A model generated the notes under the pieces. It ran no database searches, was not told the DNA's origin, and worked only from the letters and a program-made list of their open reading frames with translations. DNA of 64,000 nt from Rhabdophis nuchalis (taxonomy: Eukaryota > Chordata > Lepidosauria > Squamata > Natricidae). Location of the stretch: contig CM077647.1 in assembly GCA_039707465.1 (NCBI GenBank), positions 43,151,110 through 43,215,109 of the forward strand, read 5' to 3'. Of the stretch, positions 11,240 through 24,299 are shown piece by piece. The position numbers were made by a program, and so were the translations under genes. Numbering within the stretch: the stretch's first letter is position 1; the number at the start of each line of letters is the position of its first letter.

Positions 11240-12880
11240 GACTAAGAAAATGATAAAGCAGTGTCCATTTGGCATATTTGGGGGGAAAAACGTAGTGAAA
11301 AGTAGAAAGTTTATGGAATGAAAACAGTTAATTAAAATATGTTTCTGCTAGATTATTAATCAAAAATATTTTATTTGCAAGGCATGAAGGACAGCTATTG
11401 TGCTATTATAGCATCTCTGGCTTAAAGAAGTAATAGAGTACAGTAAATCCAGACTTAGTTGAAGGATATTCTTTTTTTCTGCCAAGTTGCCAAGGAACTA
11501 GAAAGAAATTTATGTAGAGTCACACTTGATAGGAGTACTCAAGACACCATGAAATGGGCAGAAGTATTTTAGAAGAAGAACAGAAAAATGTACCCAGAAA
11601 TTGCCTTGATAGGGAATAGAGAATTTACAGAGTGTAATATCGTCTGTGTGCTTCCAGAAATGATTGCTAGCCTGTTTTGCTGATATGACAAGTGACTAGT
11701 GTGGATAAGCCCTAATTTTCTATCAACAATGTGTGATAGCATATTAGAGAGTCTTAGCAATAAATAAGCTTTCCTAAATAAAATTTGGCTTTATTTTTCC
11801 TTCATGCAAGCAATAGCCTGAAGAATACTTTCTTGTAAAAGTTATATTGCTAACTTTCAAAAGTTATACTGCTAAAGTTATACTTCCTCACCCCACACAT
11901 CTGCTTTATAAAAATATCAGCTCTTCAGCAGTAATTCCATATTATGTCAATATGTAAAACTTCAAATTGACATAATGTGTGTGTGTGTGTGTATCTGTAA
12001 TATTCCTATTTGCAATATGCAGAGATTTCAATCACTATCTATCCCGTGTGACTACATGATTTGACATCCAAATAGTGATGATTCTTTTTCTTATGAGAAG
12101 TTTTTATGTTGGCAAAGAAATAATTTGTTCAATTCTTATGATAGTAAGAACTGATTTAATTCACATTTCCTGAAGCAGTGTGTGAACCAGAAAATAATTA
12201 TCCTTCTATTTTTGGATTTCTTAGAATGTTGCAATATGTTCAATATTTGTATAAAAAATGTGCATCTGAAAAACATCTACAAAAGTAAGTATATTACTAA
12301 ACTACAAAACTATAATCTTGATCAGTCTTTAAAAATGTAAATTGCTTTGGGAATAAGATGGAATTGTCTTATAACTGAAAACAAAGAATGTGATATTTAT
12401 TTTTCTTTTAATATAAATATTTCTAAGCAATCTTTTAGAAAAGAAAGCCTGCCAAAGCAGCAGAAATAGTATAAACAACAACAACAACAAAAGTATAGTC
12501 AAATGTGCATATGTTAGAAGTTAAAACATTTCACCACAATACAATAATCAGAATCATATTCTAAAGGACTTGCTAAATCTGTTTAGGATTGTACTCTAAA
12601 TGAGGCAAGAGCTCTTAACTAATTATACTGTTTCCCTCTCTTTCCTTTTAATTTGCTTTAGCCCTTAATTTATCTCTTGATTAAATTAAATAAATCAGAT
12701 ATGAATGAAAAAAGAATTTCATTTCCTTCTAGAATCCTTTATCCAAGTATGGCTTGGATTGTCCTATTACAATGTTAAAGAACTAATGAAAGGTTATTAT
12801 GCAGAGCCTGTTTTTCAATACATTCTGTTGAGAATTCTGGCATTATGTGATATAGTGGAATGACCTCATATCAATTAAAA
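11240..12880. other. Stretch without a recognised gene
   Basis: AT-rich. Only a short (GT)n tract at about 11975-11991 and an (ACA)n tract near 12475-12490 stand out. Confidence 0.5.
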
Positions 12881-12881
12881 T

Positions 12882-12941
<60 letters not shown>

Positions 12942-12943
12942 TT
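12881..12943. repeat. (TTTC)n microsatellite
   Basis: About 15 uninterrupted ttct/cttt units. Confidence 0.95.
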
Positions 12944-13493
12944 TTAGAATTTTAAAGTTCAATCACTGTCCAAAAATCTGGGTTGTAGACAGTCATACAC
13001 TCTAATTTATGTATTTTAAATAGTAAAGCAATAATCAGTATATAGGACACAGATTTTAATACATGGCAAGTTGTGTTATGGCAACTTTGTCACTTTAATA
13101 AAGTGACAAAACTAGTGGACCAGAGGAATACTGTCGATATAATTTACTTGGACTTCAGTAAGGCATTTGGTAAAATAGACCATAGCCTACTGCTATATGA
13201 AGTAGAAAAATGTGGGTTAGATAGAATCACCACCAGATGGATTCATAATTGGCTGACCAACCACACTCAACATGTAACCTTCAATGGCACTGCATCTACA
13301 TGGAGGGAAATATGCAGTACCCAAGGCTCTGTTTTAGGTCCAGTACTCTTCAACATCTTCATCAATGACTGGGATGAGGGGATAGATGGGGAACTCATGA
13401 AATTTGCTGATGACACCAAGCTGGCAGGAATAGCCAACACTCTAGAAGATAGGCTTAAGATACAGAAGGATCTTGAGAGACTTGAACATTGGC

Positions 13494-15346
<1,853 letters not shown>

Positions 15347-15867
15347 ATCTAACAAAATTAAATTCAATAATGAAAAAAATAATGTTCTACCTTTAGGCAA
15401 GAAAAACAAAATGCACAGGTACAGTATAGGTGGTACCTTGCTCAATAGCAGTAACTGTGAGAGGAATCTTGGAGTCCTAGTGGACAACCATTTAAATATG
15501 AGCCAGCAGGGTGCGGCTGCTGCCAAAAAAGCCAACACAGTTCTAGGCTATATAAACAGAGGGATAGAATCAAAAATCACATAAAGTGTTAATACAACTT
15601 TATAATGCCTTGGTAAGGCTACACTTGGAATACTGCATCCAGTTTTGGTTGCCACGATGTAAAAAAGATGTTGAGACTCTAGAAAGAGTGCAGAGAAGAG
15701 CAAAAAAAAGTGATTAGGAGACTGAAGTATAAAACATATGAAGAATGGTTGCAGAAACTAGGTATGTCTTTTTAATGAAAATAAGGACTAGGGAAGATAA
15801 ATAATCTTACACATAACACAAAAAACACCCCTAAAGAATTTATAATTGACTTTGGGAAGAAGGTATT

Positions 15868-16823
15868 CAGCAGGTTCTGACTAGTTCTGGAGAAGTGATA
15901 GCGGAGAATCGGTAAATACTACCTCTGGCTGGCCTGCCCCCATCTATTCTCTGCTTCCTGAGTCCCAGCTGATAACGACCTTGTGTCGTAGGGGAAGCAG
16001 GACCGGGCAGGAATTACGGAGACCTGGTTGGGCCACGAGGGAGGACTTCCTCTCGTGGAAATGTGCCCCCCAGGTTACCGCGCGTTTCATCAGTCACAGG
16101 CCCTAGGTAGGGGTGGAGGGGTGGCGGTCATTGTGAGGGAAGGTCTTGAGCCGAGAGAGACCACTGTGCCACAGATAACCGGTTGTGAGTTCCTTTGCAT
16201 GAAGTGGGGCCCAGGGAGGCAGTTGGGCGTGCTGATTGTGTACCTGGCTCCCCGCTATGAATCAGCAGCCCTGCCCGAGCTCCTCGAGATGATCGCCGAG
16301 ATGGCGGTTGAGACCCCCAGACTGTTAGTCATGGGGGACTTTAACCTGTCATTGGTAGGTGAGACATCCGAGGCAGTTCGAGAGTTCATGGCCTCCATGA
16401 TGGCCATGGACCTGACCCAAGTAATTCAGGGCCCCACACACGAAGGAGGACACACACTGGATCTCATTTTTGTCTCTGGCCAGTGGAGGAGTGATCTGGG
16501 AGTAGGGGATTTAGCCATCATACCCCTGTCATGGTCAGATCACTCGCTTCTCCGGCTCGACTTTCCAACCGCTACACCCCACTGCAGGGAGGCGGAACCA
16601 GAACTTCCAAGAGGGGTGGTCTAGAAATCTAATAAAATAATAAATAATAATAATCAGGAGGAATGGGGATTTTGCAGTAACCTTCCCCTGGAGTGGGGAG
16701 GGAATGGGGATTTTACAGTATCCTTCCCCTGCTACGCCACCAAGCCACACCTACCAAGCCACACCATGCTCACCAAGCTACACCCACAGTACCAGTAGTA
16801 AAAAATCTTGAATTTCACAACTG
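15868..16823. mobile_element. hAT-like element containing an L2-derived insertion
   Basis: Left part 15868-15971 (cagcaggttctgac..., '...ccccatctattctctgc') and right part 16656-16823 (two copies of a ggggatttt.cagta.ccttcccctg unit, '...ccaagccacacc...', ending gaatttcacaactg) look like the two halves of one non-autonomous element separated by an L2 copy. The right end resembles the hAT-like end at 27444-30342. No convincing TSD is left. Confidence 0.6.
15972..16655 (+). mobile_element. Internally deleted L2: endonuclease region joined to 3' tail
   Basis: 15972-16617 matches the apurinic-endonuclease part of the L2 copies at 17579 and 55741 (open for 198 codons from 16028: MGHEGGLPLVEMCPPGY, ..RLLVMGDFNL near residue 100, GPTHEGGHTLDLIFVSGQW, PLSWSDHSLLRLDFP). 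Right after the sequence for ELPRGVV the DNA jumps to tctagaaatctaataaaataataataat, the L2 3' terminus. About 2.5 kb with the RT is therefore missing. GDFN, and the SDH near the end, are endonuclease catalytic motifs and are intact. Confidence 0.75.
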
Positions 16824-16862
16824 ATATGATAGCAGTGTTCCAATATCTCAGGGTCAAACAGG

Positions 16863-17120
16863 GATGGGATCTGGCCCCTCTACTATTGTTTGTTTTTATC
16901 AACAAAATTGTTTTGGCCCTTACCAAAATCAAATATCATCACTCTCTTTTGGCCAATAAACCAATCTCTGTTATGCTATGTGAAGATGATGCTGTTATCT
17001 TTCCCTAATAGGACTGCAAACATATTTCATGCATTAGTATCTTAAGTTCTTCCAAATTAAGCTGTTAAAAATCAACCATACGAAAACTAAGGTGCTTGTA
17101 TTCCACAACACCCTAACTAT
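16863..17120 (+). pseudogene. Non-LTR reverse-transcriptase fragment (clade uncertain)
   Basis: Conceptual translation gives VKQGWDLAPLLLFVFINK (RT domain 4, usually G(V/C)xQGxxLxPxLFxxFINxI), then MLCEDDAVIF (RT active-site box, normally YADD, here CEDD), then a decayed stretch ending TKVLVF. It matches in type the fragment at 58063-58500. It is broken by a stop after the CEDD box. The C in place of Y and frame breaks mean it is dead. Confidence 0.65.
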
Positions 17121-17578
17121 CCCATGGCGAAAATGGAACATAAGAAGCTTTTTGGGAAATTATTTAATTTGGTTCTTAAGGGGTCCCAGGAAGTGGGGTG
17201 GGTTACATGGGAAAATAGATGTGGGTAAAGGAATTGCCCCACAAATTAACATCTCCAGGCTGGTTCGCGATCTCGATGGGGAGGTTGTTAGGTCCGGTAT
17301 TGGGGGGGCTAGGGTTGAGTCAACAGGGGGCCTACCAATCAGGACAGTCTGGGGGGGTAGGCATGGCGGGGATCATTGGGAGGGCGCTGCCACTACTTAC
17401 AAGCGGTTGCGTGCTCTCATCCCCAGGGCTCTTCCTGCAATCTAGGAGATCAGGGATTTCAGAGCCGGGGCCCTAGGCTGATGCTATGCAACAATGAGGG
17501 GTGGCCAACAAAGCCCCCCTCATCTACGACTTAGTGTCTGAGGGGGACCTGGACCTGGTAGGTATTACCGAAACCTAG

Positions 17579-18394
17579 TTGGGCCGCGAGGGAGGAGTAC
17601 CCCTCGTAGAAATGTGTCCACCAGGTTATTGGGCATTCCATCAGCCACGGGCCCGGGGCAGGGGTGGGGGAGTGGTGGTTATTATTAAGGAAGGTCTCGA
17701 TCCGAGGGAGACCTCTGTGCTGCAGACAGCTGGTTGTGAGTCCCTCTGTGTGAAGTGGGGTCATGGGTGGCAGCTGGGTTTGATTGTGTACCTGGCTCCT
17801 CACTACGTCTCAGCAGCCCTGCCCGAGCTCCTCGATGTGATCACTGAGGTGGTGGTTGATACCCCCAGGCTTTTAGTCATGGGGGATTTCAACCTACCAT
17901 CAGTAGGCGGGACATCTGAGGTGGCCCGGGAGTTCATGGCCTCCATGTCGGCCATGGACATGACCCAAGTAATACATGGCCCCACACACACTAGGGTTCA
18001 CACTCTGGACCTTGTTTTTGCCTCCGGCCAGTGGACGAGTGATCTAGGATTAGGGGAATTAGTCATCGAACCCCTGTCATGGTCAGATCACTTTCTCCTC
18101 AGGCTTGACTTTCCAACCGCTGCACCCCACCGTGGGGAGGCGGAGCCAGAAGTGCCAATATGGTTTTGCCCCAGGCACCTGATGGATCCCGAAAGGTTCC
18201 AGACGGAGCTTGGGCCAATACCTGAATCCCTGACCTGCAACCCGACTGAGGACCTAGTGGCCACCTGGAATAGTGCGGCTGCAGGGGCCCTGGACCGGGT
18301 CGTGCCTTTGCGGCCTCTCACTCAGTGTCAATCTACCGTAGCTCCTTGGTTCTCTGAGGAGCTGAGGAGGATGAAATGCCAGATTGATGCCTAG
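17579..18394 (+). pseudogene. L2 endonuclease domain
   Basis: This is the APE-type endonuclease that nicks target DNA for target-primed reverse transcription. Visible motifs: RLLVMGDFNLPSVG (catalytic GDFN) near residue 100, THTRVHTLDLVFASGQW, and LSWSDHFLLRLDFP (the SDH motif). The upstream frame contains a stop (ACCTAG where copies elsewhere have ACCTGG, just before 17579), so the true N-terminus lies further 5' and the Met used here is internal. The frame ends at a TAG where the copy at 55171 stays open. Dead copy. Confidence 0.8.
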
Positions 18395-18488
18395 AGAGCA
18401 TCTGGAGGTCCACCCGCACCAAATCTGACCGAACACGGGTAAGGTTGCATTTATGGACCTGCCTAGTGGCGATAAAAGCGGCAAAGCG

Positions 18489-19411
18489 CTTTTATCGGAG
18501 ATAGAGAGGAGAAATAAGTAACTCTCAAAAGGAAATAGTGGATTTAGCTGTTCATATGTCTAGGATGGATTTTGAAAGGATGTCTTACTTTTTAAAGTTT
18601 CAAAATGTTTCTGAAACTGTCTCTGAAGATTTAAAAGATTTAATGTGTACGATGTTAGCAGATTATACTAAAAGGAGCAAAGAAGATATTTGGGGGGACA
18701 TCGATCTGATTTATAGAATTAACTCAGCATATGCCAGAATAAATGAAGTACCCAGAGAGATACATATTAAATTTGTAAGAAGGTCAATGAGGGATGGGAT
18801 CCTGAGAGCACAGAGAGATGGTCCCTTGATATACCAACAGACTGAGATTGCCATTTTGAAACAGATCCCAAAAAAGATTAGAGAAATAAGAAGGAAATAT
18901 TCCTTCTTATCAAAAAGATTATATAAAAAGGGGGTCTGGTTCAAGTAGTTGATGCCCGAGGGAATGTTAGTGTTCTGGGAGGGGGGGAGAGTAAGAATTA
19001 AAACAATTGCAGAGGCGGAAGCCTTTCTTAAAAAACATTCCCCAATCCTGGAGGATGAAAATGGGGGAACGGGAGGGGCCACAGCTCCGCCCAGTGGAGG
19101 TCAGGGAGAGGAAGACACAATTGCTAAAAGACTCAGATCTCACAAATGACTTTTTTCTATATAGAATAACCTTTATTTGGATGTTTATAGAAACAAATGA
19201 TTGATTGCATGAATATAAAATGATATATTTGTATCTCTTTCCACTTTGTAGGGAAATGAAAAATGTATTGTGTTTCCTTTTTTTTTGTATGAATCCTCGG
19301 AGGGGGCCGACACCCCCAACATAGATGTCCTCAAAATATCTTTTTAACACTTTATACGCTTTTCCTGATTTTAAAATTTGTAAAAACCAATAAAAAAATT
19401 TTGCACAAAAA
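18489..19411 (+). mobile_element. HAL1-like ORF1-only L1 copy, 5'-truncated, with 15-bp TSD
   Basis: Perfect 15-base duplication aaaagcggcaaagcg at 18474-18488 and 19412-19426 flanks it. It starts inside ORF1 and ends with aaccaataaaaaaattttgcaca and an A-run, the same 3' end as the full-length copy at 49596-51586 (ctttgaggtctcggaaggtccgac region versus atcctcggagggggccgac). No ORF2 is present. The direct junction of ORF1 to the short 3' UTR shows that this is a family, not a single deletion. Confidence 0.9.
18538..19149 (+). pseudogene. L1 ORF1p fragment (HAL1-like), one in-frame stop
   Basis: Residues such as MSRMDFERMSYFLKFQNVSE, YRINSAYARINEVPREI and VKFVRRSM-like (IKFVRRSMRDGILRAQRDG) match the RNA-recognition-like domain of L1 ORF1p and the intact copy at 50466-51314. 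A TAG at 18946-18948 (...KKGVWFK*) interrupts the C-terminal domain. The frame then continues as PEGMLVFWEGGRVRIKTIA to 19149. The coiled-coil N-terminus is missing through 5' truncation. ORF1p is an RNA chaperone that packages the retroposon RNA; this copy cannot make it. Confidence 0.85.
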
Positions 19412-19412
19412 A

Positions 19413-21230
19413 AAAGCGGCAAAGCGAGACCATCTCGCCACCCTCATCGCATCCGCAGATAACCGCCCTGCCGCCCTGTTTAGGGTGACCCGTGCCCTCC
19501 TTCACCAGAGGCCGCGGGAGGCTCCCTTGCAGGGTTGTGCAGAGGAATTTGGATCTTATCTGCAGGATAAAATCATTCAGATCCAGAGCGAACTGGCCTC
19601 CAATTGGACTAGTCTGGACGGGGTGACAGAGATTGGCCTTGAGACCACTGTTTGGAATGAGTTTGACCCCGTGACTCCTGATGGCATGGACAGAATACTG
19701 GGGCAGTTGAAGGCCACCACATGTTTATTGGACCCATGTCCCTCCTGGCTTGTACTGGCCTCCTGGGAGGTTACACGAGGCTGGCTCCAGGGGGTTGTAA
19801 ATGCTTCTTTGAGCGAGGGGTTCTTGGCGGCCATCTTGAAAGAGGCGGTGGTGAGGCCCCTCCTCAAGAAGCCCTCCCTGGACCCAGCTCTATTATCCAA
19901 CTGTTGTCCAGTCTCCAACCTTCCCTTTTTGGCAAAGGTTGTTGAGAGTGTGGTGGCATGACAATTCTCCCAGTACCTGGAGGAAACTGCCTATCTAGAC
20001 TCGCGCCAGTCCGGTTTCCGGCCCGGACACAGCACAGAGATGGCATTGGTCACGTTGATAGATGATCTCTGGAGGGCTAGGGATAAGGGTTGCTCCTCTA
20101 ACCTGGTCCTGTTGGATCTCTCAGCGGCTTTCGATACCATCGACCTTGGTATCCTATTGCACCAGCTGGAGGGGTTAGGGTTGGGGGGAACCGTACTTCA
20201 GTGGTTCTCCTCTTACCTCTCCGACCAGTCGCAATTTGTGTTGACAGGGGGGCAGAGGTCGACTTTGAGGCCTCTCACTTGTGGGGTGCCGCAGGGGTCG
20301 GTCCTCTCACCTCTCCTGTTTAACATCTAAATGAAGCCGCTGGGTGAGATCATCCGTGGTTTTGGGATAGAATTCCATCTGCATGCGGATGACACCTAGT
20401 TGTACATCTCTACCCCTAACCACCCCAACGATGCCGTTGAAATGATGTCCTGGTGTCTGGAGGCCATGCGAGTCTGGATGGGGAGGAATGGGCTACGACT
20501 CAACCCATCCAAGACCGAGTGGCTGTGGCTTCTGGCGCCATGACATAGCCAGTTAGTTCCATCCCTGGCTATCGAGGGCGAGTCATTAGCCCCCGCAGAA
20601 AGGGTTCACAACTTGGGCATCCTCCTGGACTCTCGGCTGTCCTTGGATGACCATGTGACGGCCGTAGCCAGGGGGGCCTTTTATCAGGTTTACCTGATAC
20701 ACCAGTTGCACCCCTTTCTAGATCGTGATGCCCTACGCACAGTCACGCAAGCTCTTGTCATTTCCCGCTTAGACTACTGCAATGCTCTCTACATGGGGCT
20801 TCCCTTGCGGTTCGCCCAGAGACTCCAGTTAGTGCAGAATGCGGCTGCGCGGGGGATCTTGGGAGCACCAAGACACTCCCACATAATACCTCTCCTGCGC
20901 AAGTTGCACTGGCTGCCTGTGGCCTTCCGGGTGCACTTCAAGGTTTTGGTGACCATCTTCAAAGTGCTCCATGGCATGAGTCCTGGTTATTTGCACAACC
21001 GCCTCCTGCCACATACCTCCATCCAACCTGTCCGCTCCCAGGGGGAGGGCCTCCTCAGGGTGGCCTCCACTGGACAATGCCGGCTGGTGGCTCCCAGAGG
21101 AAGGGCCTTCTCTGTGGCGGGCCCAGCCCTCTGGAACAACCTGCCCCCTGACCATCGTACCATCACAGACCTTTGCCTCTTCTGGCAAACATTAAAGACT
21201 TACTTTTTTCATGTGGCTGGCCTGGCATAG
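19413..21230 (+). pseudogene. L2 reverse transcriptase and C-terminal domain, with stops
   Basis: Continuation of the L2 ORF after the HAL1-like insertion, in one frame with several stops (near 19959, 20328, 20396 and 20541). Motifs: AAILKEAVVRPLLKKPSLDP (RT domain 1), LLDLSAAFDTIDLGILLHQL (domain A) after 20100, [16 protein letters not shown] (domain B'), LHADDT*LYIST where related copies have YADDTQLY (active site damaged: Tyr to His plus a stop), then the C-terminal SRLDYCNALYMGLPLR and LHWLPVAFRVHFKVLVTIFK. Non-functional. Confidence 0.85.
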
Positions 21231-21410
21231 TGTGTTTTTACTATCATTTTAATAGGGTTTCTTATTATTTTAACACAGGTTAAATTTATTTTATTTTATT
21301 TTAAATTTATCTATTGACTGTATTTATATGTATTTTATCCTTTATTATTCCTGTGCACCATCCTGAGTCCCTACGGGAGAGAGGGCGGTATACAAATCAA
21401 ATTAACAATG

Positions 21411-21456
21411 ACAATGACAATGACAATGACAATGACAATGACAATAACAATAACAA
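21411..21456. repeat. (ACAATG)n/(ACAATA)n tail of L2
   Basis: Seven or so hexamer units that close the L2 element. Confidence 0.85.
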
Positions 21457-21469
21457 TAATGCCTAAGAG

Positions 21470-22490
21470 ACCATTAACTATTAAATTGAACATTTGAAGG
21501 CATTCCTCAATTTAACTACCTGGTATTTCCTAGTATTTCTTTTTCTTCTTGGAAGTTTAGCTCTTGAAACATTTTTTGTGACTGTTTATTTATTAGATAT
21601 TAAACCCACATAGGTAACAATTACATGCCTGCTGCATTTAAACCTTTTAAATACAAAATGCTGTGTTTTGCTGTAATATTGCACCTTCAAAGATATCCAT
21701 GCTGTACATTCTAAATTTCTGTATGTAATGTGAGAATAATCTAGAAGAAAATGAGGACGGATCATACACAAGGCAATGTTCAGTAAAGAGAAATCTGAGC
21801 CCAGAGCGGGAATGGGATTCCAGACATAGTTTTCCCTAGTTCTTTTCATGATAAAGCTAAGGTGGTGAGGAAAAATGCATTCAGAATTGCAAAGTGTGTA
21901 TACTGAACCTGAAAATACTTTTTTTTTAGTGTTCATGACTTTACTGGTCAAGGCTGGTGTATCTCAATAGGTTGACATCAATCTTGAATGAATGAATGAG
22001 CAAAGAGATGCAAGGATAGATTGCTCAGAGATAGTTGTTCAACTCTACAGTTCTCCTGAATGACATCTGTTATTGATAATGTTGGAATTCATTGTTGGAG
22101 TGTATTTTTATGCAATTACTACAGTAGTATTCATTCAGTAAATGGCAGTATTTGCAAGTTTGGATCTATGACACATATTCTATGGCTATGCTCTCTTATT
22201 CTAATTAGAGTTTCCTATTTCCTGTTACAGTTATATAGTTGAGCAGTAAGGCACATGGTGATTGTACTATTTGCTTGCTCTGTGGTACATTATATAAACA
22301 AAATTTCTAACAGATTTTTAAAAAAGCTCAATGTGATTTTTCTTTCTTTCTTTACAACTAACCCCCCCAAAAAATCAAAATTGTGATAAATGTGTCTATT
22401 CCAGGTAGGTTATTCAAAGGGCTTCTGAGTTGCCTCCTATCCAGAGAAATAAATGGCAGTTCAGTTCTGATTATATTAAAATGTACTCTA
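21470..22490. other. Stretch without a recognised feature
   Basis: Ordinary AT-rich DNA; no repeat family, tandem array or exon recognised. Confidence 0.5.
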
Positions 22491-22491
22491 C

Positions 22492-22610
22492 CTTTCTTTT
22501 TGATTTCATGATAATCAGCATGAGAGATTAATAATCCAGTCAAACTTCCAATAACACATCCATCTGTTGCACCATCTGCCATGTTCTTAAAGGCAGCACG
22601 GACAGTAAAC
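22492..22610 (-). CDS. Candidate host exon, 119 bp, unknown gene
   Basis: On the minus strand, ccttttctcag (acceptor) precedes 119 bp that end AAAG|GTAGAG (donor). One frame is open through the whole island and the other two have stops. It encodes FTVRAAFKNMADGATDGCVI then GSLTGLLISHADYHEIKKK. Phase is 2 at the 5' side and 1 at the 3' side. The middle (CVIGSLTGLLI) is hydrophobic. I do not recognise the protein. The phase fits the island at 11064-11237 on the same strand. It lies in a repeat-free neighbourhood. Alternative: a chance open frame between cryptic splice sites. Confidence 0.4.
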
Positions 22611-22619
22611 CTGAGAAAA

Positions 22620-23720
22620 GGTTCCTTTTGCTAGTGGAGGATGGAGAGTGGAGAAAGAAGATACCTCATAGCAATTGGCTTATAACAATCCCATGTCTAT
22701 TCCAATTACTGAAAAGGTTTTTACAAAGACCTTCCCTTCCTTTCATCCTAAAACAATACAATATTGGGATTTCAGAGTTAGAATTAGGCTAGGCATAGCT
22801 GAAAACAAGGATGGGATTCTGATCAAATAGAGAACTTCATTCTAAGCAATAATACAGTATGTCCATATATTATACATCTATGCCAAGGCCAACAGCCAAT
22901 CTCCATTAATTTTAGACAATTTCCATTGTGGATCAGAAGGATTTATCGCATTTTTCAGCCACTGGTTCAAAAAAGAAAAAGTCTTTACTTTCTGGAAAAT
23001 ATATATCATGTAAACCTGAAAGTGTTCCTCCACTTTTTCTTCTAAATACATACATACTTGCCATTTTAACTGAGAAGTCTAATGATTACATCATTAAAAA
23101 TAGCACCACTTGGCAAGTTTTGCAAATGGATCCAATCAAACTACAGTTTCCAAATACAGAGTTCTTTGTTCAGTGACTGACTGGGTAGTTATTCAGACAC
23201 ATAATAGTGTGATTTTGTGTTAGCAAACGCTAATGCATGGTATTTTACAGTTCCCATGTTGAGCTGTTGTCTGAAGTCTTTTATGTGTATGTTTTATTCT
23301 ATTTATATAACCAAAATGCACTCCATTTAAACTTTTGCCATCCCTAGAAATAAAAGACATGCAGAGATTTTGTCTTAATCCTCACCACAAGTGTTCCCAA
23401 TTCATTTTATTAGTCTTTTGTACAACTGATAATCACAATATTTTTATATCCATGCCAACTGGGCAGTTTGAAAGTATTCATACATGTGTATTCATAGAAT
23501 AACACATCAATCCAGAGAACACAATAAGTTCAGCATTTTCTTGTAATATGGCCAAGAGCTTCTTTTTATGATGTGATATTCAGCTGTTTCCAGACTGGCA
23601 GCGAAAGAGATAACCAGAAATATTAGTTAAACTGCTATGGTTACATAAGAAACAGGCCTAGGTTGCAGCTGGATTGGTAAGCTTGTTTTAGACTTGTACA
23701 CAACTATGTGTAGGTATTAA
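22620..23720. other. Stretch without a recognised feature
   Basis: No repeat or exon recognised; moderately AT-rich. Confidence 0.5.
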
Positions 23721-23729
23721 TGCCTATAC

Positions 23730-24291
23730 CCGTGATGGTGAACCTATGGCACATGTGCCACAGGTGGCACATGGAGCCATTTGTCAGAGCACGCCTCAGC
23801 TGCCCAGTGCGCACTGGCCAGCTGACTTCAGCCTTCTTTTGAGGCCATTTTTCACCCTCCGGAAGCTTCAGGAACTTCCCTGAAGCCTCCCGAGGGCAAA
23901 AAAAATGGCCCTATAGGCAAACCAGAAGTTCGGGAATGGATTTCCTGTTTGCTCATAGGGCTGGTTTTAGCCCTCTGGAGCATTCAGGAGCTCTCAGAAG
24001 GCTTCCCTGAAGGCTTTGGAGAACCAAACCAGCCCTACGAGCAACCTGGAAGTCACTTCCAGTTTGCTCAGAGTGCTCGGGGGGGGGGGAGCTGTTTTTG
24101 TCCTCTCAGGCTCCTTGAAAGCCTCTGGAGCCTGGGGAGGGCAAAAAAACAGCACCAAAAGCAGGGGGGGATTGCACGTGCATGCGTGTGGGGTGTGTGC
24201 ACATAGTAATATGGGGTGGTACACCCGCACACAGCCCCCCTGCGCTCCCCCCATTTTTGGCATGTGAGCCACAAAAGGTTTGCCATCACTG
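23730..24291. mobile_element. hAT-like non-autonomous element (562 bp) with perfect 8-bp TSD
   Basis: Ends are ccgtgatggtgaaccta and the inverse of cagtgatggcaaacctt. The flanks are identical, gcctatac at 23722-23729 and 24292-24299. The inside is GC-rich, made of partly self-complementary blocks around accagaagt/acttccggttt-like phrases and gagcctggggaggg. No transposase. The copy at 1-1064 belongs to the same family. Confidence 0.9.
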
Positions 24292-24299
24292 GCCTATAC

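Larger units (their letters stand above)
17200..21460 (+). mobile_element. L2-type LINE, near full length, split by an ORF1-only L1 copy
   Basis: Order: GC-rich 5' region (about 17200-17575), endonuclease (17579-18394), insertion 18489-19411, connector and reverse transcriptase (19413-20600), C-terminal domain (20613-21230), 3' UTR with ccctacgggagagagggcgg and an (ACAATG)n tail. Frames are broken by point stops. The element follows a fragment of another LINE with no clear TSD. Confidence 0.85.

Noticed and set aside
18967..19422. Minus-strand ORF of 151 codons
   Set aside because: Antisense of the HAL1-like copy; not conserved as a protein.
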